Positions 1-7,652 of a stretch of DNA of 64,000 nucleotides are shown here, piece after piece. The position numbers and the translations under genes were made by a program. The notes under the pieces are model-generated. The model was not told where the DNA came from, ran no database searches, and saw only the letters and a list, made by a program, of their open reading frames with translations. Source of the stretch: M3007 sp031425035 (GTDB lineage: Bacteria > Bacteroidota > Bacteroidia > Chitinophagales > Saprospiraceae); the NCBI GenBank assembly GCA_031425035.1, contig JANPIN010000129.1:62001-126000 (forward strand), in the 5' to 3' direction. Every line of letters starts with the position of its first letter. Within the stretch, counting starts at the first letter, position 1.

Positions 1-1
1 G

Positions 2-448
2 GATTTGTCCGCGCTCAAGGTAGTGTACGCCAGCTCCGACAAGGGTAAAATGGCCGAAGGCTTCAAGGAAACCTATTCCAAAGGCGATATGACCGACGTA
101 TATGGTCGCCGGAACTACAATATTGAATTTGAAACAGGTAAGGCCAAGTTCACCGCACAGGGTGAAAAAGTGCTGGAAGAAATTTTCAACAGCTTGAATA
201 CCACCAGCTTGCGGATGAGCATCAAAGGCTATACGGACAACGTGGGTAACTATGAAAGCAACATGGCGCTGTCCCAGGGCCGTGCCGACGCGGTCCGCCA
301 GTGGGTCATGAAACGCTCGAAGTACAGCTTCCCCGGCGAACGGTTTGCCCAGGTTCAGGGCTATGGTTCCGATAAGCCTGTTGCTTCCAACGACACGCCG
401 GATGGCCGGTCCAAGAACCGCCGCGTAGAAATTGTATTCGGTGACTAA
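2..448 (+). CDS. OmpA-domain protein, C-terminal part (5' end outside window)
   Basis: The reading frame is open to the window edge, so only the last ~148 residues are seen. They form a complete OmpA-like peptidoglycan-binding domain. The visible motifs are 'GYTDNVGN', the 'LSQGRADAVRQWV' helix and 'GYGSDKPVASN' followed by 'SKNRRVEI'. Just upstream is a strand pair 'YNIEFETGKAKFT'. The gene lies 32 bp before an ABC permease and an ABC ATPase on the same strand. From memory of the phylum, such trios often begin with a substrate-binding/OmpA fusion protein. The missing N-terminus would then be a periplasmic solute-binding domain; that part is inference. The apparent TTG at position 5 is not a credible start. 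Confidence 0.85.
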   Translation, partial: DLSALKVVYASSDKGKMAEGFKETYSKGDMTDVYGRRNYNIEFETGKAKFTAQGEKVLEEIFNSLNTTSLRMSIKGYTDNVGNYESNMALSQGRADAVRQWVMKRSKYSFPGERFAQVQGYGSDKPVASNDTPDGRSKNRRVEIVFGD

Positions 449-480
449 TAGCGGGACAGACACAGTTTTAAAAATCCATC

Positions 481-1296
481 ATGCACGAACTTAAACAGCT
501 ATTTCGCTGGAATGGCACCATTTCGGGTACCACCCGTGTGTTGTTACTGATCGCCTATGGCGCCATCATTTTTCTGGCCTGGCAATTTTTCTGCCCGGTT
601 GGACTTCCCCATCCCGGTAAAGTCTGGGCTGCCTGGTTCGACCTGGTGAGCCAGTATAACCTGCTGGGCGAACTGGCGGGCAGTGCACAAACCTGTCTGC
701 TGGCCATGACCATCACGGTACTGGCGGCCATGGTGCTGGCCTATTTGAGCCGCGTACCCTTGTGTATGCCGCTGGTGGAGTTGATCACTAAATTTCGCTT
801 TTTGTCGCTGATCGGCGTGAGTTTCATTTTCCTGCTGTTCACCAGCACCTCCTACCAGGCGAAACTTTTTACCATGAGTTTCACCATATTGACCTATCTG
901 CTGACCGGGGTGCTGGCCGTCATCCGCGACATACCCCAGCGCATGTATTCCTACAGCCGCACCTTGCGCATGAGCGAACGCGAAGTCACCTGGTATACAG
1001 TCGTGCGCGGGACTTTATACGAAGCCGTAGACCTGATGGCCCAAAATTTCGCCATCGCCTGGATGATGTTGACCAGTATTGAGTCCATGTTCCGCGAGTA
1101 TGGCGGCGTAGGGGCGCTGCTGGTCAACGTTTACCAGCGGAAGGGTTTCGAGTATGTTTTTGCCATCCAGCTGACCATCCTGCTGGTAGGTTTACTGCTC
1201 GATAGCCTGTTGCGCGGCGCCATTTGGATCGCTTTTCCCTGGAAAAGAAAGACCACCCGCAACCCCCTGCTGAACTGGCTGGCCTCAGGTCGCTGA
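481..1296 (+). CDS. ABC transporter permease (BPD_transp_1 type)
   Basis: A 271-residue inner-membrane protein with about six hydrophobic segments (near residues 20-38, 70-90, 107-122, 132-148, 195-210, 227-244). It resembles permeases of the nitrate/sulfonate/taurine class. A cytoplasmic loop around residues 160-180 ('RTLRMSEREVTWYTVVRG') sits where the EAA coupling loop that contacts the ATPase is expected. It lies between the OmpA-domain gene (32 bp upstream) and the ATPase gene (59 bp downstream), so one transporter operon is likely. The substrate cannot be read from the sequence. Family length is usual (250-280 residues). Confidence 0.85.
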   Translation: MHELKQLFRWNGTISGTTRVLLLIAYGAIIFLAWQFFCPVGLPHPGKVWAAWFDLVSQYNLLGELAGSAQTCLLAMTITVLAAMVLAYLSRVPLCMPLVELITKFRFLSLIGVSFIFLLFTSTSYQAKLFTMSFTILTYLLTGVLAVIRDIPQRMYSYSRTLRMSEREVTWYTVVRGTLYEAVDLMAQNFAIAWMMLTSIESMFREYGGVGALLVNVYQRKGFEYVFAIQLTILLVGLLLDSLLRGAIWIAFPWKRKTTRNPLLNWLASGR

Positions 1297-1312
1297 GTGT
1301 AGCCCCTCCAGC

Positions 1313-1342
1313 TCAATAACCAATAACCAATAACCATTAACC
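1313..1342. repeat. AATAACC short tandem repeat in spacer
   Basis: About four imperfect 7-bp units of 'aataacc' fill the spacer between the permease and the ATPase. The same word family (as 'ccaatcaccagtaacc') occurs inside the OstA-like gene at 18297-18328 and weakly in secA near 27210. Confidence 0.7.
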
Positions 1343-1355
1343 ACCATCCGGTATC

Positions 1356-2198
1356 ATGCATACGTACGAAAGAAAAGATCTCCTGCTGGATGTAAATATC
1401 GAGTCGTTCCAGTACCGCGAAGGAGAACCCATCCTGAAAAACATCAAAGAACAGGTGTTTAACATTGTCCGTCCGGGTATGGACCAGGGTCAGGTAGTAG
1501 CAATTTTAGGACCTTCCGGCATTGGAAAATCAACCCTTTTTGAACTGATTGCCGGTCTGCGCAAGCCCATACAGGGGGCCGTGCAGGTGTACGTACCCGC
1601 TTCCAAAACCCTCCAGCCGGTGAGTCCCGAACTGATCGGCATGGTGTATCAGACCTATGACCTGTACCCGTTTTTAAAAGTAAAATCGCAACTGGAGCTG
1701 GGGGCAAAAAAAGGCGGGTGCAGCGGCAGTGATCTGGAGAAAAAAGTAGAGAAGTATCTGGACTACTTTCGTCTGCGCGATCACATGCATAAATACCCCA
1801 ACGAGCTTTCCGGCGGACAGCGTCAACGCCTGGCCATCGCGCAGCAACTGCTGTGCAGCACAACGGTATTGCTGATGGACGAACCCTTCTCCGGACTGGA
1901 TCCGCTGATGAAGGCCAAAATATCCGATTTGATCGCTGATATTGCCCAGCTGGATGAACTGCGGACCATCATCATCGTCTCCCACGACATCGAGCCTACG
2001 CTGGCCATTTCCGATACGGTGTGGCTGATGGGCAAAAACCAGGATGGCAGCGCATCCATCGTGGAAACAATTGACATGATTGAAAAAGGGTTCAGCTGGC
2101 GCAAAGATCTGCGCGAAGACCGCGGTTTTCAGGAACTGGTTTTTTCCGTGAGCAAACGTTTTCTGGCCCTGAGTGATCCGGCTACGGAAAAAGCTTAG
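1356..2198 (+). CDS. ABC transporter ATP-binding protein
   Basis: A 280-residue nucleotide-binding subunit. Walker A is 'GPSGIGKST' (residues 52-60), the Q-loop 'MVYQTYDLYPF' lies near 97-107, the signature 'LSGGQRQR' at 151-158, Walker B 'VLLMDEPFSGLD' at 171-182 and the H-loop 'IIIVSHD' near 208. All catalytic elements are present, so an active ATPase is expected to drive the permease encoded just upstream. The 3' end overlaps the convergent glycosyltransferase by 4 bp. The fold is closest to nitrate/sulfonate-class importers; the true substrate is unknown. Confidence 0.9.
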   Translation: MHTYERKDLLLDVNIESFQYREGEPILKNIKEQVFNIVRPGMDQGQVVAILGPSGIGKSTLFELIAGLRKPIQGAVQVYVPASKTLQPVSPELIGMVYQTYDLYPFLKVKSQLELGAKKGGCSGSDLEKKVEKYLDYFRLRDHMHKYPNELSGGQRQRLAIAQQLLCSTTVLLMDEPFSGLDPLMKAKISDLIADIAQLDELRTIIIVSHDIEPTLAISDTVWLMGKNQDGSASIVETIDMIEKGFSWRKDLREDRGFQELVFSVSKRFLALSDPATEKA

Positions 2199-3067
2199 AG
2201 CGTTTTATAATTCCGGTACTCCCCGGGTCGCCAGCCCGTACAGCCTTCAATCCAGTTGGAAATGCGGTTTTTCCAGCTCCAGCGCGCGGCGGTCGGGTCG
2301 CCGGCAAACTGCCAGTTCATCGCCTGAATACGCGGCAACATGACGGCCGGGTGTTCACCGTCAAAACGTTCCAGCGGCTCGGAACCATCATAGGCATACA
2401 CGCTTTGCTGCTCAGGAAAGGGTTTCAGCGCATCGTCTTTTCTCCACAATTTGTTGAAATTGAAGATCTTCTGTTGCTGCGTCGCCGGATTTTTCACCCA
2501 GCCATAGTGGTGGATATAAGCATTGAGCAGGTGCACATGAAGTTTAGTCCCGTCTGCCTTGCGAAATCCCTGCGCATCGCGGTAGGAACGAACCCGTTTA
2601 TCATTGCGGATAATGCGCACTTCCCGGCGGTACCAGCGGCGCGAGGCGCCTACGAAATCATAGGAGCCGTAGAAATGCCGGTATTTCAGCAAAAGCCCTT
2701 CGGTCGCCGGGTGGTGTAAATACTGCTCCATGCCGGCGCGGATAACCTGCAGTTCGCTTTCCGGCACACACTCGTCGCCCTGAATATAAAAGCACCAGTC
2801 GTATTCGGCCGGAATGGCGTCGAAAGCCTTGTTGGTCTCTACGGCCAGCACCTGCCCGCCGGCCCGCAGCGAGTCGTCCCACACCGTTTCCAGGATATGG
2901 ATTTTCGGGTCGCCGATGCCGCGCACCAGCTCCAGTGTAGCATCGTCGGATTGGCCGACCGCCACCAGAAAATAGTCGCAGATGGGCAGGATGGAGGTAA
3001 TCGCCTCCACGACCGGATAATCGTACTGCAGAGCGTTGCGAATAAAAGTAAACCCGGCGACGCGCAT
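2195..3067 (-). CDS. Glycosyltransferase, family 2-like
   Basis: A 290-residue GT-A type transferase. The N-terminus 'VAGFTFIRNALQYDYP' is the usual opening of this group. 'DYFLVAVGQSDDATLELV' matches the nucleotide-sugar-binding strand, and 'CFYIQGDECVPE' (near 92-103) carries the acidic motif expected to bind the metal. It probably transfers a sugar onto an envelope glycan or protein; the acceptor is unknown. The ATG lies at the start of the conserved domain. It is convergent with the ABC ATPase and overlaps it by 4 bp. A 150-bp repeat-bearing spacer separates it from the T9SS gene upstream. Confidence 0.8.
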   Translation of the reverse strand: MRVAGFTFIRNALQYDYPVVEAITSILPICDYFLVAVGQSDDATLELVRGIGDPKIHILETVWDDSLRAGGQVLAVETNKAFDAIPAEYDWCFYIQGDECVPESELQVIRAGMEQYLHHPATEGLLLKYRHFYGSYDFVGASRRWYRREVRIIRNDKRVRSYRDAQGFRKADGTKLHVHLLNAYIHHYGWVKNPATQQQKIFNFNKLWRKDDALKPFPEQQSVYAYDGSEPLERFDGEHPAVMLPRIQAMNWQFAGDPTAARWSWKNRISNWIEGCTGWRPGEYRNYKTL

Positions 3068-3080
3068 AGATATAGGCAGG

Positions 3081-3113
3081 TTTGAGTGGTTTGGCTAGGT
3101 TTGTTGGTTTGAA
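3081..3113. repeat. TTGTTGGTTT-type short repeats
   Basis: Imperfect units of 'gtttgttggtttg' stand just upstream of the glycosyltransferase start. The same family recurs near 15007-15088, 15171-15212 and 23308-23338. Confidence 0.6.
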
Positions 3114-3120
3114 TATTTGA

Positions 3121-3173
3121 TTGTCAGGTGCTTAAAATCCGATTTTATTCAAAACCACTTTGCGCTGACTATA
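3121..3173. repeat. Dispersed ~52-bp repeat, copy 1
   Basis: A block starting 'ttgtcaggtgcttaaaatcc' and ending 'tttgcgctgactata' is almost the same as 23336-23389, with only a few substitutions and one inserted base. Both copies follow directly after a 'ggtttg' repeat tract and lie in spacers. No coding function is apparent. Confidence 0.8.
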
Positions 3174-3222
3174 AACTGTTGAACGCTGGACGCGGTACAA
3201 GTAGAAAAGCCCAAATTTCCGA

Positions 3223-5544
3223 CTATTTTACCATTACTTTCCCGGTAACGCGTTTTAGTTCGCCGGTGATTTCATAGCCGTAAACGCCGCCTGGCAAGTG
3301 CAGGTTTTCCAGTACCACGGAACCGCTGCACATTTTTTCCAGCATTTTTTTACCCGACACATCGAACAGCCGGAACCGGTAAGGCGCCTCCTGTATGGTC
3401 CGGATATGCAACGCCTGATCGCCGGAAAGTGGGTTCGGGTAAAGCACCCATTCATCGGCCAGGGCTTCTATCAGCACCGAACGCACCGCCGAATAGATGG
3501 TTTTCCCATCGGCGTCTTCCTGCCGCAGCCGGTAGTAATTTATGCCTTTGGAAGGATGTATATCGAGGGCCTGATAGGCATAAAAGCCCGCCCCGGCTTT
3601 AGCGTTAACCGTGCCGATGGCCTGAAAACTAAAGCCGTCGCCGCTTTTTTCTACTATAAAACAACGTACATCGGCCGTTTGGTTAACCGACCAGAACAGC
3701 CGCACCTGGCGATTTTCTTCGAGCACTGCCTGAAAATCAGACCATTCCACCGGCAGGGCGAGATCGTAGGTCGTGATGAACTGGCTGAACGAGGTGACGC
3801 TGTTGCCAGTCGAAAAGGTAACCGATCCGTTCGGTCCGGGTGTAAAGGTGTCGCCGTCGTCGATGAAGGCGCCCCAGGTAGCGCCGTCGGCTACGCTGCT
3901 GCGTTTGTACAGGTGGAAACCGCCCGCGCCGGCTGCCGGCGAAAAGGGCCCGTACCCATTGAAAGTCAGGGCGCTGAGCTGGCTGAACGTTGGGTTGGCG
4001 CCGTAGTTATTGACCACCCAGTAGCGGCCGCTGTTCGGCGAACTGTTCGGTACCTGATCGGGTAGTTGATCGATGCGGCTGACGCAGAGTTCGCCGTTGG
4101 GGTAGCTGCCAGTCGCGGGGAAATTAAGGGTCAATCCGGTGCCGGGAAACGCATAAGTGCCGCCGCCGCTCACCGTCAGCCGGGCGCTGTTGCCCTTGCC
4201 GACCGGCGCGTTGGAGGTGCTGCGGGTGGTGTTACTCACCAGGGCCGCATGCCGTACGCCTACGCGGTCGAGGGCCGGGCCGCTGGTTTCATTGAATTGA
4301 TAATAAGCCAGTAAATCAGGTTGTGCAGCGGGTATTTTGGTGAGGTGCATCAGCTCCCGTACCTCATTCTGGCTCAAGGTTTTATTCCAGATGGCGACCT
4401 CTTCTAAATTCCCCTTCACGTAGCGGCCGTCCCAGCCTTTGTAACTGCCCAGGCGGCTGCTTTGGTTGAAAATTGCCGGGGGCAGATTGATGGTCTGGCT
4501 GGCCTTTTTTCCATTGACGTAGAGCGAAACGCCGGTAGGCGCCACCGTCATTGCCACGTACGACCATTGACCGGCCGGAACCGTCAGGCCGCTGTCCCAC
4601 CACCACTGGCCGCCGCCCGGCCAGTGATAGCCCAGGTGGTTGTTGCCGGGCAGGAAATTAAAACCGGCGGCCTCATCGCCATCGAGCATGAAAATAGAAC
4701 TGTACTCCGGCTGTATGCCGTCAGGTTTGATCCAGGCGGTCACGGAAAAAGTGTTTGTCGTCAGATCGAAGGCCGGCAGGGCGATATAACCGGGGGCGTC
4801 GTTACCGCCCAGCACCGCCAGTTGCCCCGGAATGGTATCGGCAGAACAACCGTCGGCCACCTCGATGGTCAGAGATTTCTGAAAGGCGCCGTTGAGCGTC
4901 ATCGTCGCGGTATAGGTTCCGGCTGCGCCAAACACGACTTTCGGGTTACGCAACATCGTCGTGCTGACGTATAATGGCGCTGGACTAAAGGCCCAGGACC
5001 AGGTAGCGCCGGTATGATTCACCACGGAATAATCATCGAAATACACCGTATCTCGGGCGCAATTGGTGGTCAGCGCACTGGTCATGGGCTGTACAATGAC
5101 CGCCGAAGGTTCGTATAAATCCGATTCCCAGACGCCGAAGCCCCAGCACCCGTTGCGGATCTTACCGGTTTTATAAAAAGGCTTGAGTTTATTGGTCTCC
5201 GCCGAAAGCGGCAGATCCGTACTGAACGGCTGCCAGTCGGCGAGCGTGTTATTGCGGTAAAAAACGCCGGCGTCGGTACCCAGGTAAATGCCGCCGTCGG
5301 TGCCGTACTGGGCCAGGATATTGGTGACGCGAATATTATTCAACGTGGTGGTGGTCAGGTTGATCCAGCTTTGGCCGCCGTCGATGGATTTGTAGATTTT
5401 CTTGCCGTTCGAGCCATACGTGACGGCTACCCACAGCACGTCGGCGCTTTCGGCGCTCATCGCCATTTTCACCCGGTCGTTGTTGTTGGGCAGGGGCAGG
5501 GCCGTCAGACCGACCAGCTCAGGCCGCCATCGGTCGTTTTCCAC
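3223..5544 (-). CDS. T9SS-sorted BNR/LamG protein, C-terminal part (frameshifted)
   Basis: Second half of one very large exported protein whose first half is 5505-7484. The order is a BNR/sortilin-like repeat ('KSIDGGQSW', near 50-60), a PKD-like stretch ('AAGTYTATMTLNG'), a Laminin-G/concanavalin-like domain (about 240-420, 'FSVTAWIKPDG') and a T9SS type A sorting domain ('LYPNPLSG', with 'LPGGVYGYEI' and a basic end). The first dozen residues of this frame are not native. The same DNA reads 'WKTTDGGLSW' in the upstream frame, and homologous sequence switches frame at about 5515-5530. One missing base would restore a single reading frame of about 1,420 codons. This part alone has no signal peptide. 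Confidence 0.75.
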   Translation of the reverse strand: MENDRWRPELVGLTALPLPNNNDRVKMAMSAESADVLWVAVTYGSNGKKIYKSIDGGQSWINLTTTTLNNIRVTNILAQYGTDGGIYLGTDAGVFYRNNTLADWQPFSTDLPLSAETNKLKPFYKTGKIRNGCWGFGVWESDLYEPSAVIVQPMTSALTTNCARDTVYFDDYSVVNHTGATWSWAFSPAPLYVSTTMLRNPKVVFGAAGTYTATMTLNGAFQKSLTIEVADGCSADTIPGQLAVLGGNDAPGYIALPAFDLTTNTFSVTAWIKPDGIQPEYSSIFMLDGDEAAGFNFLPGNNHLGYHWPGGGQWWWDSGLTVPAGQWSYVAMTVAPTGVSLYVNGKKASQTINLPPAIFNQSSRLGSYKGWDGRYVKGNLEEVAIWNKTLSQNEVRELMHLTKIPAAQPDLLAYYQFNETSGPALDRVGVRHAALVSNTTRSTSNAPVGKGNSARLTVSGGGTYAFPGTGLTLNFPATGSYPNGELCVSRIDQLPDQVPNSSPNSGRYWVVNNYGANPTFSQLSALTFNGYGPFSPAAGAGGFHLYKRSSVADGATWGAFIDDGDTFTPGPNGSVTFSTGNSVTSFSQFITTYDLALPVEWSDFQAVLEENRQVRLFWSVNQTADVRCFIVEKSGDGFSFQAIGTVNAKAGAGFYAYQALDIHPSKGINYYRLRQEDADGKTIYSAVRSVLIEALADEWVLYPNPLSGDQALHIRTIQEAPYRFRLFDVSGKKMLEKMCSGSVVLENLHLPGGVYGYEITGELKRVTGKVMVK

Positions 5545-7484
5545 ATTTTATCGTCGGTATTGTCCCACTGCGAGCAGTACAGCACGGCCGGGTTGGCGCG
5601 GCTGACCTCAATCTCGTAAACGCTATTTTCCGCCACACCCGGAAAAGTATGCAGCGCGGTGTAGGAGGTGCCGCCGTCGGTACTTTTCCAGAGTTTATTT
5701 TCCTGGCCGAGATAGACGGTGTTCCAGCAGCGCGGATCCCAGGCCATTTCGCTGTTGGCGTAGTAGGCGTAGCTTTCGTTGGGCGACAGGCCGATGGGGA
5801 AATAACTGACGCCGTCGCCGAAACCACCGCTCAACCTGTAACCGCCAATGTCGGAGAAATAGGTTTTGCGCGCATCGCCGGGATTGACGTAACCGGTGGG
5901 CGATTCAGCGCCGCCCATACGGTAAAATTTTCCGTCGGGGAATAACTCATGCCAGGCCATGTTGCCATTGTGATAACGTCCGCCGACCAGCACGTCCTCG
6001 TTCCAGCCGGAGTCGAAACCCCAGAGATCGGCCCCGGAAATACCGTTCATGCGGGCCGAAATGGTTTGTGCAAAATCCGTGGAGTAGTTCAGACCGCCGT
6101 CGCTGGCGATCCACAGGTCATTACCGGCGGCGGCCAGGCACTGAATATCCGGGTGGCTCCAGGCCAGTCCGCCGACATAACTGCCCAGCACCTGCCAGTT
6201 CGCGCCGCCGTCGCTGCTTTTGAACCAGGACGTACCGCCTGCAATCAACTGGTTGGCATTGTTGGGGTTGACCACGATGGCCATATCGTAAAAACCCTGA
6301 TCGAAACCGTTGGCTTTACCGTCGCTGTACATCAGGTTGGTATGCCCCGGGATGGCGTAGGGGATCGGGCTGTTGCCGATGGAGTTCTGCTGGTTGGTGT
6401 TGGCCCAGCTTTGGCCGCCGTTGGTACTGACAAATACCCCGGCATAACCAAATAAATTAGAGCCGCTGGCACACAGATAAGCGTACACTTTGGCCGGGCT
6501 GGAGGGGCAAACCGCGATAATAGCCCCGGTGCAGGCCTCTCCCGAACCGGGCGTCCACCAGCCGGTATTTGAATTATTAAAAGTAGCCCCGCCATCGGTC
6601 GATAAACGGAAATCGGAACTGCTGCCGCTCTTGCGCACCGAAAACACGTTGGCCGGATTCCCGGGTTGAAACTTGACGGTCCAGGTTTGCTGCGTATGGA
6701 TTTTACTCCAAGTGGCGCCCCCGTTCGTGGAGTGCAGCAGCCCCTGATCGCTGGCGGCCAGGACCACATTCGGATCGTCCGCTTTGATGGCTATTTCATT
6801 GGTCCACAGGCCGGTTTCGCTGTACACCTGCGTCCAGTTCGCGCCGGCATCGGTGGTTTTCATGATCTTGCCGTCCGTACCGAAGTAGGCGGTAAGCGGG
6901 TCGGTGGGGTGAATTTTGACAGCGCCGATGGCCCCGTGTTTGACGTTTTTCGTCAATAAATTCCAGTGCAGGCCTTTATCCGTAGTGCGCCACAGGCCGC
7001 CGCTTTCACCGCCGGCATAGAGTACGTTGGGATCCGAGGGCGCTATATCGAAACTGTAGATATTGGTTTGCCAGGTCACTTCGGTCGCCCCGTCGGTATC
7101 ATAGGTTTGTTTGGGGCCGAGGAAGGTCCAGTTACCACTGCTGCCGCTGCGATCAGTGAGGTTTTGCCGGCCGGCGCGAGCCGTTTGTTCCTGTTCGGCC
7201 AGTTCTTCCGCCGTCGGCAGATGCAGGTCGCCGCCGGCCCGGGTATAGGGTCGGGCCCAGTGCATCCAGCGTTTATAATACTGCGTATAGGCGTTTTTTT
7301 GAAAAGGGTGGCTGGCGTAGTAGTCCTTGTAAGCCGCCTGTACGGTCAGTACATTCGGCGCAGGTTCCTGCATCATCTGCATCCAGTTGGGCGCATCGGG
7401 AGCGAGGTAAATGGGGGTGGGGCGTTGCTGGGCGAGGAGGAAGGAGGACAGAAGCAGGAAGGAAGCAAGCAGTAAATATTTCAT
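5505..7484 (-). CDS. T9SS-exported BNR-repeat protein, N-terminal part (frameshifted)
   Basis: First half of the frameshifted giant exported protein. The start is placed at the ATG at 7484, which opens the signal peptide 'MKYLLLASFLLLSSFLLAQQ'; an upstream in-frame ATG adds eight unlikely residues. Many BNR/sortilin-type beta-propeller repeats follow, such as 'TTDKGLHW', 'TTDAGANW', 'STNGGATW', 'STDGGATF', 'STNGGQSW', 'SSDGGANW' and 'STDGGTSY'. This is typical of large surface glycosidase-like or adhesion proteins. The frame ends at 5505 within another BNR repeat ('KTTDGGLSWS'), and the continuation is in the next frame. The role is unknown; secretion through T9SS is inferred from the downstream sorting domain. 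Confidence 0.75.
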   Translation of the reverse strand: MKYLLLASFLLLSSFLLAQQRPTPIYLAPDAPNWMQMMQEPAPNVLTVQAAYKDYYASHPFQKNAYTQYYKRWMHWARPYTRAGGDLHLPTAEELAEQEQTARAGRQNLTDRSGSSGNWTFLGPKQTYDTDGATEVTWQTNIYSFDIAPSDPNVLYAGGESGGLWRTTDKGLHWNLLTKNVKHGAIGAVKIHPTDPLTAYFGTDGKIMKTTDAGANWTQVYSETGLWTNEIAIKADDPNVVLAASDQGLLHSTNGGATWSKIHTQQTWTVKFQPGNPANVFSVRKSGSSSDFRLSTDGGATFNNSNTGWWTPGSGEACTGAIIAVCPSSPAKVYAYLCASGSNLFGYAGVFVSTNGGQSWANTNQQNSIGNSPIPYAIPGHTNLMYSDGKANGFDQGFYDMAIVVNPNNANQLIAGGTSWFKSSDGGANWQVLGSYVGGLAWSHPDIQCLAAAGNDLWIASDGGLNYSTDFAQTISARMNGISGADLWGFDSGWNEDVLVGGRYHNGNMAWHELFPDGKFYRMGGAESPTGYVNPGDARKTYFSDIGGYRLSGGFGDGVSYFPIGLSPNESYAYYANSEMAWDPRCWNTVYLGQENKLWKSTDGGTSYTALHTFPGVAENSVYEIEVSRANPAVLYCSQWDNTDDKMWKTTDGGLSWSV

Positions 7485-7652
7485 AGACAAACGGTTAATT
7501 GGGGGCAAAATAAGGCGTTCATAATTCCGTCAGTATGTTGCTGCGAGGTTTGTCTTTAAAATGCTACTTCTTCCTGAATCTTTGTTTTCTCATAAAGGCA
7601 AATAAACCTTCAACCATTCTTTCCGACCTTCGCCACGCAAATCCACACCACC

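Noticed and set aside
5505..5544. Programmed frameshift in the T9SS protein
   Set aside because: No slippery heptamer or downstream structure is evident at the junction.
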